Positions 23,459 to 32,075 of a DNA stretch of 64,000 nucleotides are shown piece by piece (the stretch's first letter is position 1; each line of letters opens with the position of its first letter). This DNA is from JACVRW01 sp963813495 (GTDB taxonomy: Bacteria; Actinomycetota; Thermoleophilia; Solirubrobacterales; Thermoleophilaceae), in the NCBI GenBank assembly GCA_963813495.1, contig CAWEZC010000005.1:682001-746000 (forward strand), given 5' to 3'. A program made the translations under genes and the position numbers. The notes under the pieces were generated by a model that was given only the letters and a program-made list of their open reading frames with translations, did no database searches and was not told where the DNA came from.

Positions 23459-24171
23459 ACAAGCAGGCCGGAAAGCCGAAGCGCGACAACCGGGCCGGCG
23501 CCTCCGAGGCGCCGGCCCGTCCGCGCGGGCGGCCCCGGAGCGAACAGGCGCACCGGGCGATCCTGATGGCCACGATCAAGCTGCTCGCCGACCATGGCCT
23601 GGCCGGGCTGACCATGGAAGCGGTCGCGGCCGAGGCCGGAGTCGGCAAGACCACGATCTACCGGCGCTGGAGCACGAAGAACGACGTCGTGATCGATGCG
23701 CTCGCGATGCTCCGCCCCGACGTGGAGCTGCCGGACACCGGCAGCCTTCGGGGCGACCTGCGCGAGATGACCCGGATCCAGGTGGAGCGCCTGGGCGACA
23801 CGAACGTCCCTCGTCTGATCCCGCGGATCATCGCCGAATCAGTCGACGAGCCCGAACTGCACCGGCTCATCAAGGAGCGCGCAGTCGAGCCCATTCGCGA
23901 CATCCTGCGCACGTTCCTGCGGCGTGCGATCGAGCGCGGGGAGGTCCGTGACGACCTCGACCTCGAGGCGATGGCCGACATGATCCACGCCATGCCCGTC
24001 TATCAGGTGCTGATGACCGGCGGCGACCTTCGCGCGCTCGAGCCGATGGCCGACCGCTACCTGCCGATGATGCTGGAGGGCCTTGCTCCTAGTAGCTCTT
24101 CGGCAACCCCAGGGAATGCTCGGCCACGTAGTTCAGGATCATCTCGCGCGAAACGGGCGCCGTCCGCGTGA
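23455..24171 (+). CDS. TetR family transcriptional regulator, pump-linked
   Basis: A 238-residue repressor. A Pro/Arg-rich tail (RPRGRPRSEQAHRAI) precedes the helix-turn-helix LADHGLAGLTMEAVAAEAGVGKTTIYRRWSTKNDVVIDAL (about residues 44-83). The C-terminal domain (LREMTRIQVERLGDTNVPRLIPRIIAES) resembles TetR_C_11-type domains of efflux regulators. It overlaps the MFS gene by 4 bp. The last 83 bp overlap the convergent acyl-CoA dehydrogenase; the C-terminal Ser/Arg/Ala-rich residues there look like read-through low-complexity sequence. Its probable operator is upstream of the pump. Confidence 0.88.
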   Translation: MNKQAGKPKRDNRAGASEAPARPRGRPRSEQAHRAILMATIKLLADHGLAGLTMEAVAAEAGVGKTTIYRRWSTKNDVVIDALAMLRPDVELPDTGSLRGDLREMTRIQVERLGDTNVPRLIPRIIAESVDEPELHRLIKERAVEPIRDILRTFLRRAIERGEVRDDLDLEAMADMIHAMPVYQVLMTGGDLRALEPMADRYLPMMLEGLAPSSSSATPGNARPRSSGSSRAKRAPSA

Positions 24172-25267
24172 GGCGCGCTCCCCACCACATGTCGCTGAGG
24201 CCGTACTCCAGGGCGAAGCCGTTGCCGCCGTGCGTCTGGATGGCGCGATCCACGCTCTTGATGGCTGCCTCCGCCGCCGCGTACTTGGCCATGTTGGCGG
24301 CCTCGCCCGACCCCGGCGCGCCGGCGTCGTAGAGCGCCCCGGCCTTCTGGGTCATCAGGCGTGCCAGCTCCAGCTCGATCTTGGCCTCGGCCAGCGGATG
24401 CGCAATGCCCTGGTGGGTCCCGATCGGCGCGTTCCAGACCACGCGCTCACTGGCGTAGGCGGCGGCCTTCTCGAGCGCACGACGGCCCATGCCGCAGGCG
24501 ATCGCGGCACCCATGATGCGCTCGGGATTGAGCCCGTCGAAGACCGGCCCCAGCCCTCCGGCTTCCCCACCGATGAGACGTTCCTCCTCGAGCTCCACCC
24601 CGTCGAAGAAGAGCGTCCACTGCTTATCCGGTCCCACGTAGGGCATCGGTATCTCGTCGCGCGTGAAGCCTGGGCAGTCGACATCCACGATCGCCAGCGA
24701 CGGCAGTCCCAGGGTGCCGTCGGCCTGCCGGCTGCGAGCCACGACCAGCACGGCTTCGGCGTGCTCTACGCCCGAGATGTAGGTCTTCTGCCCGTTCAGG
24801 ACAAGGCGGTCCCCGCGCCGCTCCACCGAGGTGGCGAGGTTGTGCGAGTTGGTGCCGGCGTCCGGTTCGGTGATGGCAAAGGCGATCTTGGTGGTGCCGG
24901 CGGCGATTCCCCGCAGCCAGCGCTCGTTCTGGGCGTCAGTCCCATGCCGGGCCAGGATGCTCCCCACGATCGCGGGTGAGACGACGATCAGCAGCAGCGA
25001 CTTGCCCGCTGCCGTGATCTCCTCACCCACGGCGGCCAGGACGCTCATGCCGAGTCCGCCCCCGCCCCACTCCTCGGGCACGTTGAGGCCGAGAAAGCCC
25101 TTCTCGGCCAGGGCGTCCCACAGCTCCGTGGGCGGGAGCCCCTCGGCATGCTTTAGGCGGGCGTAGTCCGCGGGGAAGCCGTCGCAAATTCCGCGGACGG
25201 CTTCGCGGATCTGGCGCTCTTCGTCGGTCGGGACGAGCGGGAGGACGGCCTGCGTGGCGATCGTCAT
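24089..25267 (-). CDS. Acyl-CoA dehydrogenase
   Basis: A 392-residue FAD acyl-CoA dehydrogenase distinct from the other four. It has PEEWGGGGLGMSVLAAVGEE, the FAD loop FAITEPDAGTNSHNLATS and the C-terminal APVSREMILNYVAEHSLGLPKSY. The TxxxSxEM-type ending marks the FadE group in which the base lies elsewhere, so the catalytic residue cannot be assigned with certainty. The product lacks an N-terminal extension. It is divergent from the LLM oxidoreductase with 18 bp between start codons, and its 3' end overlaps the TetR gene by 83 bp. Confidence 0.9.
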   Translation of the reverse strand: MTIATQAVLPLVPTDEERQIREAVRGICDGFPADYARLKHAEGLPPTELWDALAEKGFLGLNVPEEWGGGGLGMSVLAAVGEEITAAGKSLLLIVVSPAIVGSILARHGTDAQNERWLRGIAAGTTKIAFAITEPDAGTNSHNLATSVERRGDRLVLNGQKTYISGVEHAEAVLVVARSRQADGTLGLPSLAIVDVDCPGFTRDEIPMPYVGPDKQWTLFFDGVELEEERLIGGEAGGLGPVFDGLNPERIMGAAIACGMGRRALEKAAAYASERVVWNAPIGTHQGIAHPLAEAKIELELARLMTQKAGALYDAGAPGSGEAANMAKYAAAEAAIKSVDRAIQTHGGNGFALEYGLSDMWWGARLTRTAPVSREMILNYVAEHSLGLPKSY

Positions 25268-25273
25268 GGGGCA

Positions 25274-25279
25274 TAGGAT
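25274..25279 (+). promoter_or_regulatory. -10 box (TAGGAT) for the leaderless LLM oxidoreductase mRNA
   Basis: TAGGAT ends 6 bases before the GTG at 25286. The 18-bp gap to the divergent acyl-CoA dehydrogenase start leaves no room for an ordinary leader. Confidence 0.55.
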
Positions 25280-25285
25280 GCCAGC

Positions 25286-26287
25286 GTGCGCATCGGCCTA
25301 TACCTCGCCTACTGGCCCTGGTTCTCACCCCATGAGCAGATCGACCTGGCCCAGCAGGCAGACCGGGCCGGACTCGACTCGGTCTGGGTCGCCGAAGCGT
25401 GGGGCCAGGACGTGGTGTCGGTGCTCGGGCACCTGAGCGCGCTGACCGAGCGGATCGGCCTCGGCTCGGGGCTCATGCAGATCCCGGCCCGCACTCCGGC
25501 GATGACCGCGATGACCGCGGCCACCCTCGACACCCTCTCCAACGGCCGCTTCCGGCTCGGGCTCGGCGTCTCCGGGCCCCAGGTGTCGGAGGGCTGGCAC
25601 GGCGTGCGCTTCGCCCGGCCACTCGCGCGCACCCGCGAATACGTGGAGATCGTGCGGACGGCGCTCGCGCGCGACGGGGCACTGGAGTACGCGGGCGAGG
25701 AGTATCGCCTGCCGGTGGACGCCGACGGGCTGGGCAAGCCGCTCCGCCTGCTGATCCGGCCCGTGCAGGAGCGCATCCCGGTGTACCTCGGCGCGATCGG
25801 CCCCAAGGCGGTGGAGCAGACCGCCCGCATCGCCGACGGCTGGCTGCCGTTCATGTTCACGCCTGACAGCGCGCCTGACCTGCTTGCGCCGTTCGCCGGC
25901 ACCGGCATCGACATCGCCCCGGTGGTGATGGTCTGTGTGGACTCGGATCTCGATCGCGCCCGCGACCTGGCTCGCCCATGGCTCGCCCTCTACCTCGGGG
26001 GCATGGGGGCCAAGGGCAAGAACTTCTACGTGGAGACGGCAGAGCGTTCCGGCCAGGGCGAGGCCGCCCGCGAGGTCCAGCGCCTGTTCATGTCCGGCGA
26101 CCGCGTGGGCGCCGGTACCGCGCTGACGCCGGAGTTGATCGACGGCTCGGCGATCTGCTGCCGGCCGGGCGAGCTCGACGATCGCCTGGCCGCATACGAG
26201 CGCGCGGGGGCCAGCACGCTGCTGGCGATGCCCTTCGGCGACCGACCGGCGATCGTGGACGCGCTCGGGTCGGCCGTCGCGGCCTGA
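25286..26287 (+). CDS. LLM class F420-dependent oxidoreductase
   Basis: A 333-residue TIM-barrel luciferase-like oxidoreductase. The N-terminus RIGLYLAYWPWFSPHEQIDLAQQADRAGLDSVWVAEAWGQD and the block GSGLMQIPARTPAMTAMTAATLDTLSNGRFRLGLGVSGPQVSEGWHG are those of actinobacterial F420-dependent LLM proteins. The reaction is probably a hydride transfer using F420, but the substrate is unknown. The start codon is GTG (VRIGLYL), which lies 6 bases after a TAGGAT box. It neighbours an acyl-CoA dehydrogenase and could act in the same lipid pathway. Confidence 0.88.
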   Translation: MRIGLYLAYWPWFSPHEQIDLAQQADRAGLDSVWVAEAWGQDVVSVLGHLSALTERIGLGSGLMQIPARTPAMTAMTAATLDTLSNGRFRLGLGVSGPQVSEGWHGVRFARPLARTREYVEIVRTALARDGALEYAGEEYRLPVDADGLGKPLRLLIRPVQERIPVYLGAIGPKAVEQTARIADGWLPFMFTPDSAPDLLAPFAGTGIDIAPVVMVCVDSDLDRARDLARPWLALYLGGMGAKGKNFYVETAERSGQGEAAREVQRLFMSGDRVGAGTALTPELIDGSAICCRPGELDDRLAAYERAGASTLLAMPFGDRPAIVDALGSAVAA

Positions 26288-26434
26288 GCCCGGTCCCGGA
26301 GCGGGAGCCGCGGAAAGTTCACGATCGGACGCCGCCCGGGACGGCGCGGTGCTTGTCCTCGTCAGACGGCGGCAACCCCCTGCAGGTTCCAGCGCCGCCG
26401 CGCGTGAGGTTTGCCGAGGGCGAGGCGGGAACGG

Positions 26435-27925
26435 CTACCCGCCGGCTGCCGCCCGCTGGGCGAGCGCCAGCTCCCGCTTGACCACGCCGGTCTGGTTGGG
26501 GATCGCCAGGCGCTGCTCGAGTACCGGGATCGCGTCCTGCGGGCGACCGGCCAGCCGCAGCGCCTTGCCCAGGTTGAACAGCGCGTAGGCGTAGTTGAGG
26601 TCGTCGGTGCCCGGCGGGAACGACGCGACCGCCTGCTGGAGGACGGGCACCGCCTCCTCGTAGCTACCGGCGTTCAGCAGCTCGAAGCCCTGGCGGTTGA
26701 GCTCGGCTCCGCCGCCGGCGTCCGTGGCCTCCCCGTCTGCGCCGCCGCCCGCGGGCGGCTCGGCCTGGGGCTCGGCCGGCGGGGTGGGCGCAGACTGGTC
26801 CGGCGCCTGCGCCGCCTCCTCGTCCCGCTTCCCTGCCTCTTTCGCCTTCTTGGCCTTGGGGGGCCTGTCGGCCTGCTCCGGCGCGGGCGCGCTCTGTCCC
26901 GTGGCCTCGCCGCCACCGTCGTCCCCCGAGCCCAGCGCGAAAACGGCGACGGCCACCGCCAGCGCGAGCATCAGAGCGGCCAGGATCAGGGCAAGGCGCG
27001 GCGAGCCCGGCGTACGCGGGCCGCCTGCCTGCCTGCCGTCGCCGGCGGGCGGTGCGGGCGGCCCCGGTCGCGCCGGAATGACCGGCGCGGGCCTGCGGGG
27101 TGTCAGCTCGGCCAGCGCATGCTTCAGCCCGCGGCCCAGGTCTCCGGCCGAAGGCGGGCGCTCCGCGGGGTCGCGGGCCATGCCCCGGCGCAGCAACTCG
27201 GTGGCGGCGGGAGGCGCGGCGGGCCAGTGCTCGCCGAGGTCGGGCGGTGGATCTGAAGCAATCGAGTGCGCGATCTGGACCGGCGTCGCGCCTTCGCGGG
27301 GGCGGCGTCCGGAGAGCGCCTCGAAGCAGACGGCCGCGAGCGCGTAAACATCCACCGCCGGCCCCGGATCGCGGCCCTCGAGCTGCTCGGGCGCCATGTA
27401 GGCGGCCGTGCCCAGCACCGTCCCGCTGCGGGTGATGCGGGTGCCGTCGGCCGCCGTGGCGATCCCGAGGTCCACGAGCTTGGTCACGCCGTCGTTTCGC
27501 AGCAGCACGTTGGCCGGCTTCACGTCGCGATGTACCACTCCGTGCTCGTGCGCATGGTCCAGCGCCGCCCCGATCTCACCGGCCAGCGTGCCCACCCGGC
27601 GCGGGCCCAGCGGGCCTTCTCGTAGCGCCCGCGAGAGCGGCTCCCCGGGCACGTACTCCATGACGATCAGCACGCCCTCGTCGTCGATCGCGGTGTCGAA
27701 CACCGCGACGAGGTTGGGGTGGTTCAGCGAGGCCCCCAGCTTGGCCTCGCGTACGAAGCGCTTCTCCACATCAGCCGGGCTGTCGGCATGCAGCCGCTTG
27801 ACCGCCACTTGGCGGTCGAGGCGCTCGTCCTGGCACAGCGAGACGGAGGCCATTCCTCCGGAGCCCAGATGCCTTATGACCCGGTAGCGCCCGTCCAGCA
27901 GCGTCCCCTGCGTCGATACCGGCAC
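26435..27925 (-). CDS. Transmembrane Ser/Thr protein kinase with C-terminal TPR-like domain
   Basis: A 496-residue PknB-type kinase. The kinase domain (residues about 12-270) has the P-loop GSGGMASV, VAVKRL, catalytic HRDVKPANV and the APE motif YMAPEQ. The magnesium motif reads DLG rather than DFG, which many bacterial kinases share. A Pro-rich linker leads to one membrane helix (LALILAALMLALAVAVAVFAL, about residues 310-330). The exported Ala/Pro/Glu-rich linker ends in a tetratricopeptide-like region (LNRQGFELLNAGSYEEAVPVLQQAV; YALFNLGKALRLAGRPQDAIPVLEQ). No PASTA repeats are present. GTG 27925 follows a TACACC box inside a 20-bp palindrome. Confidence 0.92.
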   Translation of the reverse strand: MPVSTQGTLLDGRYRVIRHLGSGGMASVSLCQDERLDRQVAVKRLHADSPADVEKRFVREAKLGASLNHPNLVAVFDTAIDDEGVLIVMEYVPGEPLSRALREGPLGPRRVGTLAGEIGAALDHAHEHGVVHRDVKPANVLLRNDGVTKLVDLGIATAADGTRITRSGTVLGTAAYMAPEQLEGRDPGPAVDVYALAAVCFEALSGRRPREGATPVQIAHSIASDPPPDLGEHWPAAPPAATELLRRGMARDPAERPPSAGDLGRGLKHALAELTPRRPAPVIPARPGPPAPPAGDGRQAGGPRTPGSPRLALILAALMLALAVAVAVFALGSGDDGGGEATGQSAPAPEQADRPPKAKKAKEAGKRDEEAAQAPDQSAPTPPAEPQAEPPAGGGADGEATDAGGGAELNRQGFELLNAGSYEEAVPVLQQAVASFPPGTDDLNYAYALFNLGKALRLAGRPQDAIPVLEQRLAIPNQTGVVKRELALAQRAAAGG

Positions 27926-27945
27926 GGTGCGGGTGTACCCGCACC
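27926..27945. promoter_or_regulatory. 20-bp palindrome abutting the kinase start codon
   Basis: Arms GGTGCGGGT (27926-27934) and ACCCGCACC (27937-27945) are perfect with a 2-base spacer. It touches the first base of the kinase GTG and includes the TACACC -10 box (GGTGTA, 27932-27937). It could be an operator that blocks polymerase, or a hairpin in a longer leader. Confidence 0.6.
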
Positions 27946-27994
27946 GCCTCCGGGATAAGCGTGGGTGGAGACGGTGCGGGGACCGGCTGAAGGC

Positions 27995-29167
27995 CTAGAG
28001 GCGCTGCAGCAGCGTGCCCGTGCCCAGGCCTCCGCCGCAGCACATCGTGACGAGCCCGATCTCCTTGTCGGAGCGCTCGAGCTCGTGCAGCAGGGTCGTG
28101 ATCAGCCGCGCGCCGGTGGAGCCCAGCGGGTGGCCGAGCGCGATGGCGCCGCCGTTCACGTTGACCCGCTCCATGTCCGGATCGAGCTCCCGGCGCCAGG
28201 CCGCCACCACCGAAGCGAAGGCCTCGTTGACCTCGAACAGGTCGATGTCGCCGATCGTCATCCCGTTGCGCTCGAGCAGCTTCCGGGTCGCCGGGATCGG
28301 ACCGGTGAGCATGATCACGGGGTCCACGCCCACCGTGGTCTGATCCAGCACGCGCGCGCGAGGCTTGAGCCCGAGCGCCTCGGCCTTGCCGCGCTCCATG
28401 AGCAGCACGGCGGCTGCGCCGTCGGAGATCTGGGACGAGTTGCCCGCCGTGATCTTGCCGTCCTCCTTGAACGCCGGCTTGAGCTGCGAGAGCGCCTCGA
28501 GGTTGGAGTCGGGGCGAATGCCCTGGTCGCTGACGTAGGTGTCGCCGTTGACCTGGATGGGCACGATCTCGCGCTCGAAGCGGCCCTCCTCGGTGGCCCG
28601 GTGGGCGTTCTGGTGTGAGCGCACGCCGATCTCGTCCAGCTCGGAGCGCGGAATCTCCCACTGGTCGGCGATCATCTCGGCCGAGATGCCCTGTGGCACG
28701 AGGTTGTAGCGCTCCATCAGCTCGGGCGGCCAGGGTGAGCCGACGTCGTCGACCCACTTGAAGCCCACACCCATCGGGATGTGACCCATGTGCTCGACTC
28801 CCGAGCCGATGGCCACGTCGTGCACGCCGGAGGCGATCAGGGCGGCGGCGAGGTTGACGGCCTGCTGGGCGGAACCGCACTGGCGGTCGACCGTCGTGGC
28901 CGGCGTCTCCACCGGCAGGCCGGCCTGGAGCCAGGCGTTGCGGCCGACGTTGAACATCTGCTCGCCGTACTGCTGCACACAGCCGGTGATCACGTCCTCG
29001 ACCTCGGAGGCGTCGATGCCGGCGCGGTCGATCACCTCGGTGTAGGTCTTGCCGAGGAGCTCGTTCGGATGGGTGTCCTTGTAGTAGCCCTTCTCCGGGT
29101 GGCCTCGCCCGACCGGCGTGCGTGCCGCCTCGACGATTACGACCTCGCGACCATTTCCGTTCTGCAT
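27995..29167 (-). CDS. Thiolase (acetyl-CoA C-acyltransferase)
   Basis: A 390-residue thiolase that cleaves 3-ketoacyl-CoA with CoA in the last step of beta-oxidation. The acylated nucleophile is Cys97 in TTVDRQCGSAQQA. The later catalytic motifs are GGAIALGHPLGSTGAR (His) and MCCGGGLGTGTL (second Cys), all intact. ATG 29167 follows GGAGGA 9 bases upstream. It is divergent from the 3-hydroxyacyl-CoA dehydrogenase gene. The gap contains the second TTGACTGACCAGTCAA operator, and a TTGACT in it could be the -35 of this gene. The role is catabolic fatty-acid oxidation. Confidence 0.94.
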   Translation of the reverse strand: MQNGNGREVVIVEAARTPVGRGHPEKGYYKDTHPNELLGKTYTEVIDRAGIDASEVEDVITGCVQQYGEQMFNVGRNAWLQAGLPVETPATTVDRQCGSAQQAVNLAAALIASGVHDVAIGSGVEHMGHIPMGVGFKWVDDVGSPWPPELMERYNLVPQGISAEMIADQWEIPRSELDEIGVRSHQNAHRATEEGRFEREIVPIQVNGDTYVSDQGIRPDSNLEALSQLKPAFKEDGKITAGNSSQISDGAAAVLLMERGKAEALGLKPRARVLDQTTVGVDPVIMLTGPIPATRKLLERNGMTIGDIDLFEVNEAFASVVAAWRRELDPDMERVNVNGGAIALGHPLGSTGARLITTLLHELERSDKEIGLVTMCCGGGLGTGTLLQRL

Positions 29168-29211
29168 ATTCGTGCTTCCTCCGCGGTGAGTTGTGTGGTA
29201 ACCCTACTTCA

Positions 29212-29227
29212 TTGACTGACCAGTCAA
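29212..29227. promoter_or_regulatory. Operator-like inverted repeat TTGACTGACCAGTCAA (copy 2)
   Basis: Identical to the 16 bases at 13581-13596. It sits in the 86-bp divergent gap between the thiolase and hydroxyacyl-CoA dehydrogenase start codons, so one bound repressor could control both. Confidence 0.8.
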
Positions 29228-29253
29228 CCAATGCTCCGAGGGGCGCTCAGACC

Positions 29254-30021
29254 ATGAAACCAAGGCTTGGAATCGCCGGTAGCGGCGCAATCGCCTGCGG
29301 GCTCGCAAGGGCCGCCGGCGAGTCGCACGCGGTGGTGCTGTGGGCGCGCAGTGATGCCTCGCGGGAGCGTGTCTGCGCGAAGCTCGACGACACGGTCGCG
29401 GTCGTCACCGATTTGGCCGCGCTCGGGGGCTGCCCGGTGGTGGTCGAGGCCATAGCCGAGGAGCCCGAGGTCAAGCATGCCCTCTACGGCAAGCTCGCCC
29501 GGGTGCTGTCCGAGGACACCGTGCTGGCCACCACCACCTCCTCCCTGTCGGTGGCCGAGCTTGCCGTAGCCAGCGGCCGCCCGGACCGCTTCGGCGCCCT
29601 GCACGTGTTCAACCCGGTCGACCGCATGGAGCTCGTCGAGCTGTCCTTCGGCGACGAGGCCACGGAGACCACCCGGCGCGCGCTCCACGAGCTCTGCCGG
29701 GAGCTCGGCAAGACGGCCGTCGAGGTACCGGACTCCGCCGGCTTCGTGGTCAACAAGCTGCTCTTTCCCTACCTGTTCGACGCCGTGCGCCTGCTCGAGC
29801 GCAACGGAATCGAGCCGGAGTCCATCGACACCTGCATGAAGCTGGGCGCCGGGCATCCGATGGGGCCGCTGGCGCTGCTCGACTTCGTCGGCCTCGACGT
29901 GGCCGTGGCGATCGGCGAGTCGATCGGTGCCGAGGTACCCGAGCGGGTCCACCAGCTGATCGGCGAAGGCCGGCTAGGGCGCAAGGCGGGCGCGGGCTTC
30001 TACGACTACGACGAGCGCTGA
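29254..30021 (+). CDS. 3-Hydroxyacyl-CoA dehydrogenase (single-domain type)
   Basis: A 255-residue NAD-dependent dehydrogenase that oxidises 3-hydroxyacyl-CoA. The Rossmann motif is LGIAGSGAIACGLARAAG at the N-terminus. The catalytic His is in HVFNPVDRMELVEL, and the C-terminal helical domain has DSAGFVVNKLLFPYLFDAVRLLE and GAGHPMGPLALLDFVGLDV. It lacks a crotonase domain. It is slightly shorter than the usual 280-residue family, mainly in the first Rossmann loop. ATG 29254 follows GAGGGG about 11 bases upstream. Divergent from and presumably co-regulated with the thiolase. The 3' end overlaps the next gene by 16 bp. Confidence 0.9.
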   Translation: MKPRLGIAGSGAIACGLARAAGESHAVVLWARSDASRERVCAKLDDTVAVVTDLAALGGCPVVVEAIAEEPEVKHALYGKLARVLSEDTVLATTTSSLSVAELAVASGRPDRFGALHVFNPVDRMELVELSFGDEATETTRRALHELCRELGKTAVEVPDSAGFVVNKLLFPYLFDAVRLLERNGIEPESIDTCMKLGAGHPMGPLALLDFVGLDVAVAIGESIGAEVPERVHQLIGEGRLGRKAGAGFYDYDER

Positions 30022-30254
30022 CCCGTGCCGGGCCGGGCAGCGAGGTCCCACACGACATCGGCCTCGCCGATGTTCTGAGTCTGCGCCAGCTCGCTGACCC
30101 GGTCCCAGGGCAGCGTGGCCTCGGGCAGATCGTCCCAGCGCGCGAGATCGAGAGCCTCGAGCGCGGCGGCCAGCGCCTTGGCGCCTTCGCCTTGCTCCCT
30201 GATCAGCGTCTGAAGCGCATCGCGCTGTGAGTCACTGAACCTGACGCACCACAT
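30006..30254 (-). CDS. Hypothetical protein (82 aa)
   Basis: An 82-residue soluble protein, WCVRFSDSQRDALQTLIREQ at the N-terminus and GEADVVWDLAARPGTGQRSS at the end. Two amphipathic helices are predicted; Trp residues recur (W2, W40, W50, W69). No family recognised. A TACGTT box on this strand (30264-30269) ends 9 bases before the ATG, supporting a leaderless gene. It converges on the hydroxyacyl-CoA dehydrogenase with a 16-bp overlap. Confidence 0.5.
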   Translation of the reverse strand: MWCVRFSDSQRDALQTLIREQGEGAKALAAALEALDLARWDDLPEATLPWDRVSELAQTQNIGEADVVWDLAARPGTGQRSS

Positions 30255-30294
30255 GCCTGCCCGAACGTAGCCCTCTAGGCGGACGGACCGAGCG

Positions 30295-31686
30295 CTACGC
30301 CTGCTGCCGGCGCTCCGGCTGCACGCGCGGCGTTGACGCGGCCTGCTCGACCGGCCGGTCGATCCCGCCGCCGAGGTTGCTCTCCTCGCGGGCGTGGTGG
30401 TCGCGGATGCGCACCGCCTCGACGCGGTTCTCGCGCACGGCCTCGACGCGCAGCGAGTAGCCGTTGGACTGGACCATGTCGCCTCGCTTGGGCAGACGGC
30501 CCAGCTCGCCGAAGACGTAGCCGCCCACCGAGTTGTAGGCCTCCGAGTCCACCGGTAGGTCGAGCCCGTAGTCGGCGAGGTCGGTGATCGGCACGTGGCC
30601 TCGAACCCACCAGTCGCCGTTGGCCAGGCGGCGGACGCCGGCCACGGCCGGATCGGTCTCGTCGGCGATCTCGCCCACCACCTCTTCGATGATGTCCTCG
30701 ATCGTGACGATTCCCGCGGTTCGGCCGTATTCGTCCACCACCACGGCCATCGAGGCACGTTCGCGCTGCAGGTCGGCCAGCAGGTCGTCGAGCGGCTTGG
30801 TCTCGGGCACGATCAGGGCATCCTTGACGCTGTCGCCGATCGGGGCGTTCGGTCCCTCGTTCATCAGACGGCGGGCCAGCGAGTTCACGTGCACGACGCC
30901 CTTGATGCGGTCGGTGTTCTCGTTCTCGGTGACCACCAGCCGCGTGTGACCGGAGTCGACGGCACGCTTCAGCGCGTTCTCGACGGTCTCCGAGGCGTCC
31001 ACCGTGACAACTGCCGGAATCGGTGTCATCACCTGTCGCGCCTGCTGCTCGTGGAGGTGAAAGACGCCGGAGAGCATGCCCGCCTCTCCCGGGTCGAGCT
31101 TGCCCCCGCCGGCGCTCTGGGCGATCAGCAGCTTCAGGTCCTCGGAGGAGGAAACCTCCTCGAACTCGGCCTTGGCGTCGACGCCGACCACGCGCAGTAT
31201 CGCGTTGGAGGCGGTGTTGAGCAACCAGATCAGCGGGCTCAAGGCGACCCGGAACCAATGCAGCGGCCGAGCCACCCTCAGCGCCGTGCGCTCCGCGTGG
31301 ACGATGGCGTAGATCTTGGGCACCTGCTCGCCGACGGTGATGTGCAGCGCCGTGGTGATCAGATAGGCGATCGAGATCGAGATGGCCAGCGAGAGGCCGT
31401 GCGAGACGGAATCACCGATCGCGCTCTCGATGAGGCTCGCGATCGCCGGCTCGCCGAGGAAGCCGATGCCCAGCGAGGCCATGGTGATGCCCAGCTGGCA
31501 GGCCGACAGGTACTCGTCGATCTTGTCGATCTGCTTGAGGACGAGCGCCGCGCCGCGGCGGCCCTCGGCGAGCATGGCCTCCACGCGCCCTTCGCGTGCG
31601 CGCACGAGCGCGAACTCGGCCGCGACGAAGAATCCGTTCGCCGCTACCAGCAGAACCACGCCGAGCAGGAAAAGGAGCTCGGTCAT
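30295..31686 (-). CDS. CNNM/HlyC-CorC family protein with DUF21 and CBS domains
   Basis: A 463-residue membrane protein. The DUF21/CNNM domain (residues 1-190) begins LFLLGVVLLVAANGFFVAAEFALVRA and contains VGEQVPKIYAIVHAERTAL. A CBS pair (about 205-335) has RQVMTPIPAVVTVD and VVVDEYGRTAGIVTIEDIIEEVVGEI. The CorC_HlyC domain (about 350-430) closes with GYVFGELGRLPKRGDMV. The family is associated with magnesium/cobalt efflux and, historically, hemolysin activity; transport by this member is inferred. Monocistronic by appearance. Confidence 0.93.
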   Translation of the reverse strand: MTELLFLLGVVLLVAANGFFVAAEFALVRAREGRVEAMLAEGRRGAALVLKQIDKIDEYLSACQLGITMASLGIGFLGEPAIASLIESAIGDSVSHGLSLAISISIAYLITTALHITVGEQVPKIYAIVHAERTALRVARPLHWFRVALSPLIWLLNTASNAILRVVGVDAKAEFEEVSSSEDLKLLIAQSAGGGKLDPGEAGMLSGVFHLHEQQARQVMTPIPAVVTVDASETVENALKRAVDSGHTRLVVTENENTDRIKGVVHVNSLARRLMNEGPNAPIGDSVKDALIVPETKPLDDLLADLQRERASMAVVVDEYGRTAGIVTIEDIIEEVVGEIADETDPAVAGVRRLANGDWWVRGHVPITDLADYGLDLPVDSEAYNSVGGYVFGELGRLPKRGDMVQSNGYSLRVEAVRENRVEAVRIRDHHAREESNLGGGIDRPVEQAASTPRVQPERRQQA

Positions 31687-31789
31687 GGCAGCCCAAGGGC
31701 CGGTGGGCCCTTTAGCTGCTTACTTCGAGGTCGATCGTCATCGCTCATTCGGCGAACTTCGGCGAGCGTAGCAGAGCCCCAATCAGCGG

Positions 31790-32065
31790 CTATGCGGCGT
31801 CGATCTTCTGTGCCAGCTCGAAATCGCCGGCCGTCAGACCCCCCTCGCTGTGGGTGCTGATCGTGACCGTCACCGTCTTCCAGGAGATCTCCAGGTCGGG
31901 ATGGTGATTCATCGCCTCGGCCTCGGGCGTGAGCCGGTTGACGAAGTTGACCGAGCCCTGGAAGTCCCCGTTGTCGAACTGCTTGCGGATCGCGTCTCCC
32001 GCCCGCTCCCAGCCCTCCAGGGCGCCCAGCCGCTCGCCGATCTCGTCCTCGCTCAAAAGTGCCAT
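31790..32065 (-). CDS. 4a-hydroxytetrahydrobiopterin (pterin carbinolamine) dehydratase
   Basis: A 91-residue PCD/DCoH family enzyme. The family motif is complete: EAEAMNHHPDLEISWKTVTVTISTHSEGGLTAGDFELAQKID, including the catalytic His pair and the THxxGGLT block. The reaction dehydrates 4a-hydroxytetrahydrobiopterin to quinonoid dihydropterin. No aromatic amino acid hydroxylase is in the window, so the physiological role may be in pterin/molybdopterin metabolism. ATG 32065 is only 10 bp from the divergent GTG of the next gene, so the promoters must lie in each other's coding regions. Confidence 0.93.
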   Translation of the reverse strand: MALLSEDEIGERLGALEGWERAGDAIRKQFDNGDFQGSVNFVNRLTPEAEAMNHHPDLEISWKTVTVTISTHSEGGLTAGDFELAQKIDAA

Positions 32066-32075
32066 CCTCGTCTCC

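Noticed and set aside
24089..24171. Frameshift in the TetR gene where it overlaps the acyl-CoA dehydrogenase
   Set aside because: Both frames are intact; the TetR simply has a long tail that overlaps convergently.
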